Below the pieces are notes generated by a model, which searched no databases, was not told the DNA's origin, and was given only the letters and a program-made list of their open reading frames with translations. A stretch of 64,000 nucleotides of DNA, from positions 19,674-83,673 of the forward strand of contig CASBHZ010000004.1 of assembly GCA_949123685.1 (NCBI GenBank), read 5' to 3'. The translations under genes were made by a program, and so were the position numbers. This DNA is from an uncultured Bacteroidales bacterium (GTDB lineage Bacteria > Bacteroidota > Bacteroidia > Bacteroidales > Muribaculaceae). Positions 9,091 through 18,174 of this stretch are shown here, piece by piece (position 1 is the stretch's first letter; each line of letters starts with the position of its first letter).

Positions 9091-10392
9091 ATGAAAAGAT
9101 TAATCCTGATTATTGCAACTGCAGCAATTGTGTCACCGTTTGGAGCCGATGCGAAGAAAAGTAAGCAAAAGATTACCGCAAACCCCATTGACATGGCTAT
9201 CCGTAAGGAAATAGCCACAACTCCGGAGAAGTCCGGCGGTATATATTTTGCTTATCCTCACACTTCGGATTCGCTTCCGGTTACACCTCGCGGTTTTAAG
9301 CCGGTTTATGTCAGTCATTATGGTCGCCACGGATCACGTTGGCATTCTTCCGAAAGCCTGCATGATAAGACTTTTGCGGAGCTTAAGGCCCAACATAAGG
9401 CGGGCAATTTGACTGAAACAGGTGTTGAGGTTATGAAGATTGTAGAGAAATGTCGTGACCATACCAAAGGACATGTCGGAGAGTTGTCTTATTTAGGTGA
9501 GAGGCAACATAAAGATATCGCCAATCGGATGTATGCGCGTTTCCCGGAGTTGTTTAGTGACGGAGATACTATCGTTGCACGTAGCTCGATAGTGCCGCGG
9601 TGCATAATATCTATGGCGGCGTTTACGGAGGCTTTGAAAGAGAATAATCCCAAGATAGAGGTGCAGCGTCATGCCACACCATCCGATATGCGGTTTATAG
9701 CTTATCATACCAAGGAGGCGAAGGCTATATATAACGATCCGCAGCCATGGAAGGAATCTTATGAAAAGAAATGTGATTCCTTGTATCAATGCAAGGTGAC
9801 AGCATCCAAGATTTTCAAGGAGCCTTCGAAAGTGAAGAAACAGCCTAAATTCATGAAGAATCTTCACAATGTGGCTATAGCAGTGCAGGATGTAAACGGA
9901 CTTGATGTGGATCTCCTGCCTTATTTTGACCATGAGGACCTGTATAATTTATGGAAAGGTGAGGAATACAAGATGTATGTGCGTCATGGCAACTCTTTTG
10001 ATGGCAAGCACCTTGGACCGCTGTCGTCAAAGAACCTGCTTTCTGATTTCCTTGCCTGTGCGGACGATGCACTTTCGGGCAAGCGCACGGCGGTAGACCT
10101 CCGTTTCGGTCATGATGTGTTCCTCTTGCGTCTCTTGGCGTTAATGGGAATAGAGGGGAGTGACGATGAGGTGCAGGGAATTGACGAGGCGTCTCGGGTA
10201 TGGCAGACATATAGGTTGACTCCGATGGCTGCAAATCTCCAGCTTGTTGTATTCCGTAATAATAACGGCGAAGAGATCGCCACCGTCCGCCTGAACGAAC
10301 AGCCGGCAAAGATTCGCGGAGTGAAGGAGTTTGCCCCCGGTTATTATCGATGGAACGAACTTCGTGCCAAGTGGCAAGACTCTGTAAGATAG
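9091..10392 (+). CDS. Histidine-type acid phosphatase (branch 2, phytase/MINPP-like)
   Basis: The product has 433 residues with an N-terminal signal peptide (AAIVSPFGADA). SHYGRHGSRWH gives the RHG catalytic motif of histidine phosphatases (Arg near 79) and LRFGHDVFLLRLLALMG carries the HD proton-donor motif (near 340-341). This family hydrolyses phosphomonoesters such as inositol phosphates or sugar phosphates, and with a signal peptide it acts in the periplasm or outside. It is a clear paralogue of the N-terminal half of the next protein: both have GGIYFAYPH or GGIYYAYPH, the RHG motif and GYY(R/K)WN/EDLR, which points to tandem duplication. Confidence 0.9.
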   Translation: MKRLILIIATAAIVSPFGADAKKSKQKITANPIDMAIRKEIATTPEKSGGIYFAYPHTSDSLPVTPRGFKPVYVSHYGRHGSRWHSSESLHDKTFAELKAQHKAGNLTETGVEVMKIVEKCRDHTKGHVGELSYLGERQHKDIANRMYARFPELFSDGDTIVARSSIVPRCIISMAAFTEALKENNPKIEVQRHATPSDMRFIAYHTKEAKAIYNDPQPWKESYEKKCDSLYQCKVTASKIFKEPSKVKKQPKFMKNLHNVAIAVQDVNGLDVDLLPYFDHEDLYNLWKGEEYKMYVRHGNSFDGKHLGPLSSKNLLSDFLACADDALSGKRTAVDLRFGHDVFLLRLLALMGIEGSDDEVQGIDEASRVWQTYRLTPMAANLQLVVFRNNNGEEIATVRLNEQPAKIRGVKEFAPGYYRWNELRAKWQDSVR

Positions 10393-10405
10393 GTTTGAGA
10401 ATATA

Positions 10406-10472
10406 TAAGTAAGTAATAAAAATTAAAGATTTCATTACTTACATATATAGGTTAATTTTTATTACTTACTTA
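10406..10472. repeat. Palindromic intergenic element (copy 1 of family with 23649-23729)
   Basis: Perfect 21-bp arms (10406-10426 and 10452-10472; TAAGTAAGTAATAAAAATTAA and complement) surround a 25-nt centre. The centre shares GATTTCATTACTTACATATA with the element at 23649, and the arms are related too. It lies between the two phosphatase-type genes. Confidence 0.8.
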
Positions 10473-10492
10473 ATTATAAAATCTAACATAAC

Positions 10493-13400
10493 ATGAACAA
10501 ACTTAAAGTTCTTCTTTTCGTATCCATGTTTGGACTCGTATCGGGCGTTTCGGCAAAAGGAACGGCTTCAGGCAAACATGTATGTATTGACAAACAGATA
10601 CGGACGGAGATCAAATCAGATCCGAACAAGGCAGGGGGCATTTATTATGCCTATCCTCACGCAACAGACTCCATGGCTCCGGTGCCTGATGGTTATGAAC
10701 CTTTTTATATAACTCATTACGGTAGGCATGGGTCGCGCTGGGTTATAAACAAGAGGCTTCATGATAATGTAGCCGACGGGTTGCGTGTGGAGTCAACCAA
10801 GGGTAATCTCACAGATCTCGGAAAAGAGGTGCTCGCAAAAGTGGAGAAACTTGGAGATCACACGCGGGGGCATTGGGGTGAACTGACGAAACTCGGCGAA
10901 CGCCAGCATAAAGGTATAGCCTCAAGGATGATGAAGAGGTTTCCGAACCTTTTCAAAGGTAATGCGAGGATCATTGCACGCTCGTCGATGGAGCCAAGGT
11001 GCATCATTTCAATGTCTGCGTTTTCGGAGGAATTGGTGAAACAAAATCCTAAACTAATTGTGGACCGCCATTCCACTCCTGCCGACATGGAATTTATAAT
11101 GAAGCACAACGATAATACCCGCAGCCTCGAAAAGAAGGATGCTGACTGGCGCAAACGTTTTGCACAGGCAAAAGATTCGTTGACTTGTTCCAAGGTTACG
11201 GCTGCAAAACTTTTTAAAGATCCATCGAAGGTGGATCGGTTGCCGAAGCTCATGCAGTATATTTATGATGTGGCAATAGACGTGCAGGATGTGGACGGTA
11301 TTGATGAAGATATTATAGGTGTATTTGAGCCTGAGGATCTTTATAATCAATGGAAGTCTTCCAATTATCAGATGTATGTGTGTCATGCCAATTCTCCGGA
11401 CGGGACAGGTGCCGGTCCACGCAGTGCTGTGAATTTGCTAAGTGAGATAATTGATCGGGCTGACGAAGCAATTGTGGGAAAACGGGCAACGGCTGTGGAT
11501 CTCAGATTCGGTCATGACACGGCGCTTTTGCGCCTGTTGGCTTTGATGGGAGCGGAGGACGCTGCCGGATCTGTCGCGGGGCCTGATCAAGCCGCCTGCT
11601 CTTGGCAGACTTATAAACTGACCCCAATGGGCGCGAACTTCCAGATGACGCTCCTGAGAAATGCCACGGGAGACGTGATCGCGGCTCCGCGACTGAATGA
11701 GAGACCTATGCGGGTTATCGGAGTTAAGGAGACAGCTCCGGGATATTATAAATGGGAAGACTTGCGTCTCGTTTGGGAATCGGCATGTCATCCCGTTGCT
11801 GATCTGTTGGAACGGGTTTGTCCCGGTAGTTCCCGAAAATTTATTTTTGAACAGGTTGATACCCCCGAGGAGTTTTTTGAAATTTCGGCAAAAGATGGAA
11901 AACCGTTAATCAAGGGCAATTCGATTGTCAATATGGCAGCCGGATTGAATTGGTATCTCAAGTATTATCCGAATATACATCTTAGCTGGAATATGATGAC
12001 AGCTGATATTCCGGATAATCTTCCACTTCCTAAAAAGGTGGAAAGACGCACCACGGATGCTTCGCAACGTTATTATCTGAATTATTGCACCCATTCATAT
12101 TCGATGGCTTTCTGGGATTGGGAGCGTTGGCAAAAAGAGATAGACTGGATGGCGTTGCATGGAATAAACATGCCGTTGGCAATCATAGGCACGGATGTTG
12201 TGTGGAGAAATACTCTCCTGCGTCTGGGGTATTCTGAAAAGGAGGCAGACGATTTTGTTGCAGGTCCTGCATTCCAGGCGTGGTGGCTTATGAACAACCT
12301 CGAAGGTTGGGGCGGACCCAATTCTAAGCAGTGGTATGAAGACCGGATCAAGCTTCAAAGGCAGATACTCTCAAGGATGAATGAGTTGGGTATGGATCCG
12401 GTCCTTCCCGGATATTCGGGAATGGTGCCACACGACGCGGAGGAAAGGATGGGAATGGATGTTTCCGGCAAGGGCATATGGAACGGATTCATTCGTCCTA
12501 CCTTCTTGAAGAGTACTGACCCCCAGTTCAACAAGATTGCGGATATCTATTATGATGAGTTGCGCAAGGTGAGTGGCGTTGCAAAATATTACAGCATGGA
12601 TCCGTTCCATGAGGGCGGAAGCATTGAGGGTGTTGACCTTACGGAGGCGGGAAAGATTATTACTGCCGCCATGAAACGAGCCAACCCCGAGTCGGTATGG
12701 GTGATTCAGGGATGGAACGAGAATCCCCGCGCAAAGCTATATGCCGGCATTCCCAAAGGGGACATTGTTGTCCTTGACCTTGCTTCGGAGATAAAGCCAC
12801 AGTGGGGCGATCCCGACACACCTTCTAAAACTCCACGCCCTACCGGTTATGACGGTCAGGACTGGTTGTGGTGCATGCTGCTTAACTTTGGAGGTAATGT
12901 CGGACTTCACGGCAGGATGGACAATGTGATAGGTGGATACTATAAGGCGCGGGAGTCGGGATTCGGAAAAGATATGACCGGAATCGGACTAACACCCGAA
13001 GGAATCGAGAATAATCCGGCTATGTATGAACTTGTTTCGGAACTTATCTGGCGTCCTGAAAAATTTACTAAAGAGGAATGGCTTGAAGGGTATGCAAAGG
13101 CTCGCTATGGCTCTAAGAACGGCAACGCGGAGAAGGCTTGGAAAATGATTGGCAATACAATCTATAATTGTCCTTGGGGAAATCTGCAGCAGGGCACAAC
13201 AGAGTCTATTTTCTGTGCGCGTCCCTCTAAGAAGGCATGGAAAGTGTCAAGCTGGAGCCGCATGAAGCAGTATTACAAGCCGGAAGACGTGATTGCGGCT
13301 GCTAAGAAATTCGCAGCGGCGGCTCCGTCCCTTAAATTGAATGACAATTATCGCTATGATCTCGTGGACATTACCCGTCAGGCGATAGCAGAAAAAGGGC

Positions 13401-13870
13401 GTCTTGTTTATTCAGACATGCAGAAAGCGCTTAAGAACAAAGATATGAATGTTTTCAAGGAAAAATCTGATAAGTTCCTATCTTTAATAAAACTCCAAGA
13501 CGAAGTGCTTTCCACGCGTCCTGAGTTCAGTGTGGGCACGTGGATTGAAGATGCCCGTAAATTGGCACCTTCTAAAGATGAGCAAGATAATTTCGAAAAC
13601 AATGCCCGTTTGCTTATCACGACCTGGGGACCCAGGGTGGCAAGTGAGGATGGAGGACTGCGCGACTATGGACACCGGGAATGGAGCGGGCTGCTCGGAA
13701 CTCTGTATTACACTCGTTGGAAAACATGGATAGATCAGCAGCTTAAGGGAGACGACACTCCTATCGACTTCTATACGATTGATGAAAAATGGGTTAACTC
13801 ACGCGAGAAATATCCCCAATCGGAAGCAGATTGTGTTGAGACTGCATTAAAGGCACTTAAAGAACTTTAA
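10493..13870 (+). CDS. Histidine phosphatase - GH89 alpha-N-acetylglucosaminidase fusion
   Basis: One 1125-residue reading frame encodes two enzymes. Residues 1-20 are a signal peptide. About 25-430 form a histidine acid phosphatase with RHGSRW (Arg 78) and GHD (His341-Asp342), homologous to the preceding gene. About 440-1125 match GH89/NAGLU: GWGGPNSKQWYE, PVLPGYSGMVP, MDPFHEGGS (Glu 707, equivalent by position to a catalytic Glu of human NAGLU), WVIQGWNENPR, VLDLASE (Glu 766) and WLWCMLLNFGGN. GH89 enzymes remove terminal alpha-GlcNAc, as found on gastric mucin or heparan sulfate. Both halves keep their catalytic residues, so a bifunctional secreted enzyme is likely. GH89 proteins usually stand without a phosphatase domain. 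The junction shows no frameshift or leftover stop. Confidence 0.92.
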   Translation: MNKLKVLLFVSMFGLVSGVSAKGTASGKHVCIDKQIRTEIKSDPNKAGGIYYAYPHATDSMAPVPDGYEPFYITHYGRHGSRWVINKRLHDNVADGLRVESTKGNLTDLGKEVLAKVEKLGDHTRGHWGELTKLGERQHKGIASRMMKRFPNLFKGNARIIARSSMEPRCIISMSAFSEELVKQNPKLIVDRHSTPADMEFIMKHNDNTRSLEKKDADWRKRFAQAKDSLTCSKVTAAKLFKDPSKVDRLPKLMQYIYDVAIDVQDVDGIDEDIIGVFEPEDLYNQWKSSNYQMYVCHANSPDGTGAGPRSAVNLLSEIIDRADEAIVGKRATAVDLRFGHDTALLRLLALMGAEDAAGSVAGPDQAACSWQTYKLTPMGANFQMTLLRNATGDVIAAPRLNERPMRVIGVKETAPGYYKWEDLRLVWESACHPVADLLERVCPGSSRKFIFEQVDTPEEFFEISAKDGKPLIKGNSIVNMAAGLNWYLKYYPNIHLSWNMMTADIPDNLPLPKKVERRTTDASQRYYLNYCTHSYSMAFWDWERWQKEIDWMALHGINMPLAIIGTDVVWRNTLLRLGYSEKEADDFVAGPAFQAWWLMNNLEGWGGPNSKQWYEDRIKLQRQILSRMNELGMDPVLPGYSGMVPHDAEERMGMDVSGKGIWNGFIRPTFLKSTDPQFNKIADIYYDELRKVSGVAKYYSMDPFHEGGSIEGVDLTEAGKIITAAMKRANPESVWVIQGWNENPRAKLYAGIPKGDIVVLDLASEIKPQWGDPDTPSKTPRPTGYDGQDWLWCMLLNFGGNVGLHGRMDNVIGGYYKARESGFGKDMTGIGLTPEGIENNPAMYELVSELIWRPEKFTKEEWLEGYAKARYGSKNGNAEKAWKMIGNTIYNCPWGNLQQGTTESIFCARPSKKAWKVSSWSRMKQYYKPEDVIAAAKKFAAAAPSLKLNDNYRYDLVDITRQAIAEKGRLVYSDMQKALKNKDMNVFKEKSDKFLSLIKLQDEVLSTRPEFSVGTWIEDARKLAPSKDEQDNFENNARLLITTWGPRVASEDGGLRDYGHREWSGLLGTLYYTRWKTWIDQQLKGDDTPIDFYTIDEKWVNSREKYPQSEADCVETALKALKEL

Positions 13871-13874
13871 AATC

Positions 13875-13910
13875 ATAAGCCACGACAATCTTAAGATTGT
13901 CGTGGCTTAT
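13875..13910 (+). terminator. Terminator after the phosphatase-GH89 gene
   Basis: A perfect 36-bp palindrome (18-bp arms, centre TT/AA) begins 4 bp after the stop codon and is followed by AGTTTTAAAC. It is a strong intrinsic-terminator-like hairpin, though the following U-run is short. Confidence 0.75.
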
Positions 13911-13933
13911 AGTTTTAAACAGTTTTTAATTGA

Positions 13934-13967
13934 AAAGGCTTGAAAATCTAATGATTTTCAAGCCTTT
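13934..13967 (-). terminator. Terminator downstream of tRNA-Pro
   Basis: 15-bp arms (13934-13948 and 13953-13967) with a TAAT loop lie 4 bp past the 3' end of the leftward tRNA. In that direction the stem is followed by an AT-rich tail (TTCAATTAAAAACTG). It may also stop rightward transcripts. Confidence 0.7.
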
Positions 13968-13971
13968 CCTG

Positions 13972-14044
13972 TCGGGGTGAGGCGACTCGAACGCCCGACC
14001 TCTACGTCCCGAACGTAGCACGCTACCAACTGCGCTACACCCCG
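13972..14044 (-). tRNA. tRNA-Pro (anticodon CGG)
   Basis: The 73-nt cloverleaf on the complement strand has acceptor arms CGGGGTG/CACCCCG with discriminator A, an anticodon stem CTACG/CGTAG enclosing the loop TTCGGGA (anticodon CGG, reads CCG), and a T-arm with GTTCGAGTC. CCA is not encoded. Confidence 0.95.
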
Positions 14045-14061
14045 ATTTTTGTTTGCGTTTG

Positions 14062-14092
14062 CAAAGTTACAACTTTTTTTCGCAATAGCAAA
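14062..14092 (-). promoter_or_regulatory. Promoter of tRNA-Pro
   Basis: Read leftward, TTTG (14089-14092), a 19-bp spacer and TAACTTTG (14062-14069) match the Bacteroidetes sigma-ABfr consensus exactly, 17 bp before the tRNA 5' end. Confidence 0.8.
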
Positions 14093-14112
14093 AAAAGTGT
14101 AACAATATTTTT

Positions 14113-14290
14113 GGGCTTTAGGCTTTAGGTGTTAGGCTTTAGGTATTTGATATCCTTTATCATGCTTTAGAAAGATTCTGAAAACTGAAAACTTATAGCT
14201 GAAAACTATTCAGTGTCAATCCATATCTAACCCTGTCTCTAATCTAACGCCTAACACCTAACGCCTAACACCTAACGCCTAACACCTACT
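14113..14290. repeat. Inverted telomere-like heptamer tracts with GAAAACT core
   Basis: Forward heptamers (CTTTAGG/TGTTAGG) at about 14113-14144 face reverse-orientation heptamers (CCTAACG/CCTAACA) at about 14240-14290. Between them is the block ATTCTGAAAACTGAAAAC plus TTATAGCTGAAAACT, also found at 8081-8115. The reverse tract abuts the stop codon of the prenyltransferase gene. Apart from tRNA-Pro and these elements, the 13871-14285 gap holds nothing I can name. Confidence 0.75.
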
Positions 14291-15221
14291 CCCCAACATA
14301 TCCGGAAGGATATCCTGTAATGTAGAATATTATAAGAGAAAGGATTGCGAATGTAACGATATTTATCAGTGATAGTTTCCAGGCTATATGACAATATTTA
14401 GGTTTGCGGGCAAAGTGTATTGTAACAAAGCTGAGTGCCATCGAAATAACAGGGACAAATATATAAATATGACCGTTGTCAATATTCATGCACCAGGGTG
14501 CAATAACTCCAACGATTCCGTATGTTATAGTGTTGACGACTAACAACGTTGTAGTAGCTTTCCATCCGTAACGTCCGAAGAATGATGTTCGGAGGTTTAC
14601 TGCATTTTTTCTGCGATGATATATTCCGAAAACAATATGGCAATTGACTGCCATTAGTCCTGTTATTATACTCATTATCAATGAAGGAATCATATTCCAA
14701 AGTCTGATCTCCGGGATTCCTCCATGTAGCGATTGCACCAGCTCCGTGCCTATGACTGCGATTGGACCGAATATGAAGAATGTGGCTAATGGATATAAAA
14801 CCGTCCTGTATAATGGGTGAGGACCGATATTGTTGATTATTGCCACGGCGGCTATTAATGCTGCAATAGCCAATGTCCACCAGCCTGCCATTGACATGAC
14901 TGCCAATCCTGCCGTAGCTGTAAGTATGGAGAATACTTGTATTCCCTCCTTTAAGATATATCTGACAGGCAGGTTTATGTCTTCGGCATAGCGGATGTCG
15001 TCTTCTTCGTTTTCGCCATATCCGTGCTTGTCATCGTAATAGCGGTGAATCACGTTGCTTGTGCATTGTGCAAAGATAGCAAAGAGCATGCATGCCAATG
15101 CCGGGAAAGGCTCAAAGTTGCCATGTGCGGCGGCAGCTGCCGTGCCGGCAAATACTGAAGCAATTCCGAGCCACAGGGTCTGTAACCCGGCTACCTTGAT
15201 TAAAATTTGAAAAGCAGTCAC
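14286..15221 (-). CDS. UbiA-family prenyltransferase, MenA-like
   Basis: The 311-residue polytopic membrane protein has the MenA-like segment NIGPHPLYRTVLYPLATFFIFGPIAVIGTE. Where MenA/UbiA proteins have the metal-binding NDxxD helix, this one reads SNVIHRYYDDKHG, followed by the acidic GENEEDDIRYAED; the second Asp-rich motif is also weak (NCHIVFGIYHRRKNAVNLR). It is therefore a UbiA-superfamily protein with a partly degenerate active site. It could make demethylmenaquinone or prenylate another acceptor. The family call is sound; the menA assignment is not certain. Confidence 0.75.
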   Translation of the reverse strand: MTAFQILIKVAGLQTLWLGIASVFAGTAAAAAHGNFEPFPALACMLFAIFAQCTSNVIHRYYDDKHGYGENEEDDIRYAEDINLPVRYILKEGIQVFSILTATAGLAVMSMAGWWTLAIAALIAAVAIINNIGPHPLYRTVLYPLATFFIFGPIAVIGTELVQSLHGGIPEIRLWNMIPSLIMSIITGLMAVNCHIVFGIYHRRKNAVNLRTSFFGRYGWKATTTLLVVNTITYGIVGVIAPWCMNIDNGHIYIFVPVISMALSFVTIHFARKPKYCHIAWKLSLINIVTFAILSLIIFYITGYPSGYVGE

Positions 15222-15312
15222 AATTTTTTAATTAGGGGCTCCTTTTAGGGAAGGCGCAAAGGAAGATAGATGTAATTCTGGAAAGTGGTGAGCCACTTTC
15301 TTTGTTGTTCGA

Positions 15313-15343
15313 TTGCAAAATTAATTAAAAAGGTGTAAATTTG
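15313..15343 (+). promoter_or_regulatory. Promoter of the psd-pssA gene cluster
   Basis: TTG (15313-15315), a 20-bp spacer and TAAATTTG (15336-15343) fit the Bacteroidetes consensus about 110 bp before psd. The 232-bp gap otherwise shows no gene. Confidence 0.65.
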
Positions 15344-15453
15344 CAAATGTATTTTTAGGTGTTGTGTTTCAGGTGATATGCTCCTGAATATGCGGGAATG
15401 AATCTATCTCGAAACTGCATCTCAAATTAACGTTTATTTTACTTCGCTTAAAA

Positions 15454-16116
15454 ATGAAGATACACCGGGAAGGAACCAACATATTGATTCTATTGTTTAT
15501 AGTATTGGCAGCGTTGAATGTGCCGATATGGCTTTTCATGCCTCCTGTGTTGATTCCGGCGTGTTTCTCTGCCTTGTCGTTAGTTGTCTATAGTTTTGTG
15601 TTTAACTTTTTCCGTTGTCCGCAACGTCATTACCGTGGCGAGCGCAGCGGAATGGTTGTCAGTTCGGTAGACGGGCGTGTCGTTGCTGTGGAGCGTACAT
15701 ACGAAGATGAATATCTGAAAAGTGAAGCTATAATGCTGTCTGTCTTCATGTCTCCCCTTAACGTCCATGCCAACTGGTTTCCGGTTGACGGGGTGGTGGA
15801 ATATGCAAAGCACCATAGCGGCAGATTCTTGTCGGCATACCTCCCTAAAGCAAGCACGGACAATGAACGTAGCACCATCGGGTTGAAGGCTGATTGCGGG
15901 GCGAAAATAACCGTGAGGCAGATTGCCGGTGCCATGGCTCGCAGGATCGTGACATATGCGAGAAAAGGGGAGAAGGCATCGATTGATGAGCATCTCGGAT
16001 TCATAAAATTCGGTTCCCGGGTGGACATATACCTTCCGTTGGATTGCGAGATTCTCGTTAAAATAGGGGATATTACCAGGGGAGGTGTGACTCCGGTTGC
16101 AAAATTTAGAGTTTAA
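15454..16116 (+). CDS. psd: Phosphatidylserine decarboxylase, short form
   Basis: The 220-residue protein has two N-terminal membrane segments (about 10-50), then MSPLNVHANWFPVDG (His of the catalytic core) and a C-terminal IKFGSRVD. Cleavage between Gly187 and Ser188 would create the pyruvoyl cofactor. Its length matches the short archaeal/Bacteroidetes type of Psd, which converts phosphatidylserine to phosphatidylethanolamine at the inner membrane. The next gene, 19 bp downstream, makes its substrate, so this is a phosphatidylethanolamine operon. Confidence 0.93.
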   Translation: MKIHREGTNILILLFIVLAALNVPIWLFMPPVLIPACFSALSLVVYSFVFNFFRCPQRHYRGERSGMVVSSVDGRVVAVERTYEDEYLKSEAIMLSVFMSPLNVHANWFPVDGVVEYAKHHSGRFLSAYLPKASTDNERSTIGLKADCGAKITVRQIAGAMARRIVTYARKGEKASIDEHLGFIKFGSRVDIYLPLDCEILVKIGDITRGGVTPVAKFRV

Positions 16117-16135
16117 AAGCTTCTTAAATGCTTAA

Positions 16136-16834
16136 ATGAATACGATTGTAAAGAATATACCCAACGGCATTACTTGCCTTAATATTACGGCAGGATGCAT
16201 GGCTATCGTTTTCGCTTTGCGCTCTGACAGCGTGATATGGGGAATGGAAGCCTATAATTGGGCTTGCATATTTATAGGGATTGCTGCCGTGATGGATTTT
16301 CTTGACGGTTTTGCAGCGCGTCTTCTGCATGCCTATTCAAGTCTGGGCAAAGAACTTGACTCTTTATGCGATGCGGTGAGTTTCGGGGTGGCTCCGGCAA
16401 TGATCCTTTATTCCACGTTGGAAAAATACGGACATCCAGAATGGTTATGTTGGGCGGCATTGCTGATACCTGTTTTCGGAGTTCTACGTCTTGCCAAATT
16501 TAATATAGATACGCGCCAGTCAACGAGTTTTATAGGTTTGCCGATACCGGCAAACGCAATCTTCTGGATAGGATATACTGCGCTTTGTGCCGAGTGTCCG
16601 GAGTATCTTTGTGAATGGTGGGTTGTTCTCCCTGTTCTTTTTTTAGAATGTTGGCTGATGGTTTCGCCCCTTAAATTATTCTCTTTGAAGTTCAAGACAT
16701 GGGGATGGAAAGGAAACCGGTTTCGTTGGCTTCTTATTGCCACCGCGATTGTCTTGCCCGTTTGCTTAGGCCTTCCGGGTTTTATGTGGCTGATTATTGC
16801 GTATGTATTATATGGCATGGTTAATAGGGAATAA
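16136..16834 (+). CDS. pssA: CDP-diacylglycerol-serine O-phosphatidyltransferase
   Basis: The product has 232 residues and several membrane segments. The CDP-alcohol phosphotransferase signature DG-x2-AR-x8-G-x3-D-x3-D is complete (from Asp57: DGFAAR...SLGKELDSLCD), followed by SFGVAPA. It joins CDP-diacylglycerol and serine to make phosphatidylserine, the substrate of the upstream decarboxylase. The early segment NIPNGITCLNITAGCMAI is typical of bacterial PssA. It is co-transcribed with psd and possibly with the genes that follow. Confidence 0.94.
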   Translation: MNTIVKNIPNGITCLNITAGCMAIVFALRSDSVIWGMEAYNWACIFIGIAAVMDFLDGFAARLLHAYSSLGKELDSLCDAVSFGVAPAMILYSTLEKYGHPEWLCWAALLIPVFGVLRLAKFNIDTRQSTSFIGLPIPANAIFWIGYTALCAECPEYLCEWWVVLPVLFLECWLMVSPLKLFSLKFKTWGWKGNRFRWLLIATAIVLPVCLGLPGFMWLIIAYVLYGMVNRE

Positions 16835-16896
16835 GTAAGTGATGACGGTTGTCAGAGTGTTTTAGGATCGAATTGTAAAATTTAAATAAGAATTAA

Positions 16897-17289
16897 TTGG
16901 TAATTTTTCTAATTATATTAATCGCTATTGTTCTTTTTTGGCCGCAAATTACCAGATGGCTGAGAAGATTCATGGCAAGGCGTGCCGAAGATATGGTTCG
17001 CCGCATGGCGGGTATGCCATCTCGCAAAGAGGAGCAGCGCCGCAGAAAACAGCAGGAAAAACAGCAGCGTCAAAATAATGCAAACGGCAGCAGGAGTCGC
17101 GGTTATTCATCTTCCGGCAATCCTGAAGATACATTGAAAAGCATGCAGGAATATGCTGAAGATGTAGAATTTACTGAAACGAAGGAGTATTCTGATACCG
17201 ACATCCTGGAAAATGATGGAAACGGGGATTCCCGAATTTATCGTGAGAATCAAGTTTCTGACGCAGAATATACTGAAATAAAGAATTGA
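16897..17289 (+). CDS. Small membrane-anchored DUF4834-type protein (TTG start)
   Basis: The product has 130 residues. An N-terminal hydrophobic anchor (VIFLIILIAIVLFW) is followed by a highly basic stretch (SRKEEQRRRKQQEKQQRQ) and an acidic, low-complexity C-terminus. The only start that keeps the anchor is TTG at 16897. Such proteins occur next to pssA/HAD genes in Bacteroidales and are assigned to DUF4834; the function is unknown. Its stop is 1 bp from the start of the next gene, indicating translational coupling. Confidence 0.75.
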   Translation: MVIFLIILIAIVLFWPQITRWLRRFMARRAEDMVRRMAGMPSRKEEQRRRKQQEKQQRQNNANGSRSRGYSSSGNPEDTLKSMQEYAEDVEFTETKEYSDTDILENDGNGDSRIYRENQVSDAEYTEIKN

Positions 17290-17290
17290 A

Positions 17291-18133
17291 ATGGGTAAGA
17301 CTTTATATGTCAGCGATCTTGACGGCACCCTCATGCAACCGGGTGCCTATTTGTCTCCGACAACAATCAATCTTCTGAACGAGAGTATAGCGGGAGGCAA
17401 GTTGTTTACAATCGCTACAGCACGCACTCCCGCCACTGTTGCAGGAATAATTAAGGATGTCAACATGAAATTGCCTGCAATTGTGTTTACCGGAGCGGCA
17501 ATATGGGATGCGGAGTCAGGTCATTATTCCAATGTGCATTATATTGAAGAGAAAGCCGCATCAATACTTGCAGAGACATATAGGGAAATGCATTTTCCTA
17601 TATTCCATTTTACACTTGAAAACGATATTATAAATATTTATCATATCGGAGGGAAGCTGAATGAACTTGAACAGCAATTTATGGAGGAAAGGCTTGCTTC
17701 TCCCTACAAACGATTCCATATTGCGGAAGATGGGGGAGACATATTGCCTCCGGATCTGTCAAAAACAATAATATTTTATGGCATGCAGCCTACTCCGTTG
17801 GCAGAATCGGCACATTCATGTGTTTCCCGGTTGGGGGTGTGCAGGCATCAGTGTTATCATGACCTTTATGGTCCTGAGATTGCTTTGATAGATGCGTTCT
17901 CTCCGCAGGCGACTAAAGCAAATGCCGTTTTGCAAATGAAAGAGGATACGGGGGCTGACAGGGTGGTTGCTTTTGGCGACAACCTTAATGACATACCCAT
18001 GCTGAAGGCAGCGGATGTTGCAGTTGCCGTTGGCAATGCGTTGCCGGAGGTCAAGGAGATTGCTGATATAGTCATCGGTCCAAACACGGAAGACTCCGTG
18101 GCAAAGTTCATAGCAAACGACACAGGTTTTTAG
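17291..18133 (+). CDS. Cof-type HAD-family hydrolase
   Basis: The product has 280 residues. HAD motif I is SDLDGTL (Asp9, Asp11) near the N-terminus, motif III contains the Lys of SPQATKANAVLQM, and motif IV is FGDNLNDIPML. The long cap between motifs I and III is that of the Cof/C2B class, which dephosphorylates sugar phosphates, nucleotides or flavins in the cytoplasm. The substrate is not predictable. It sits in the pssA-to-kinase run on the same strand. Confidence 0.9.
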   Translation: MGKTLYVSDLDGTLMQPGAYLSPTTINLLNESIAGGKLFTIATARTPATVAGIIKDVNMKLPAIVFTGAAIWDAESGHYSNVHYIEEKAASILAETYREMHFPIFHFTLENDIINIYHIGGKLNELEQQFMEERLASPYKRFHIAEDGGDILPPDLSKTIIFYGMQPTPLAESAHSCVSRLGVCRHQCYHDLYGPEIALIDAFSPQATKANAVLQMKEDTGADRVVAFGDNLNDIPMLKAADVAVAVGNALPEVKEIADIVIGPNTEDSVAKFIANDTGF

Positions 18134-18174
18134 TAATCATCTGATCGGTTACATCCCAATTACCTAAAACTGAA

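Noticed and set aside
8041..14290. Heptamer tracts considered as a CRISPR array
   Set aside because: The units are contiguous 7-mers with no spacers of regular length and no cas genes are present.
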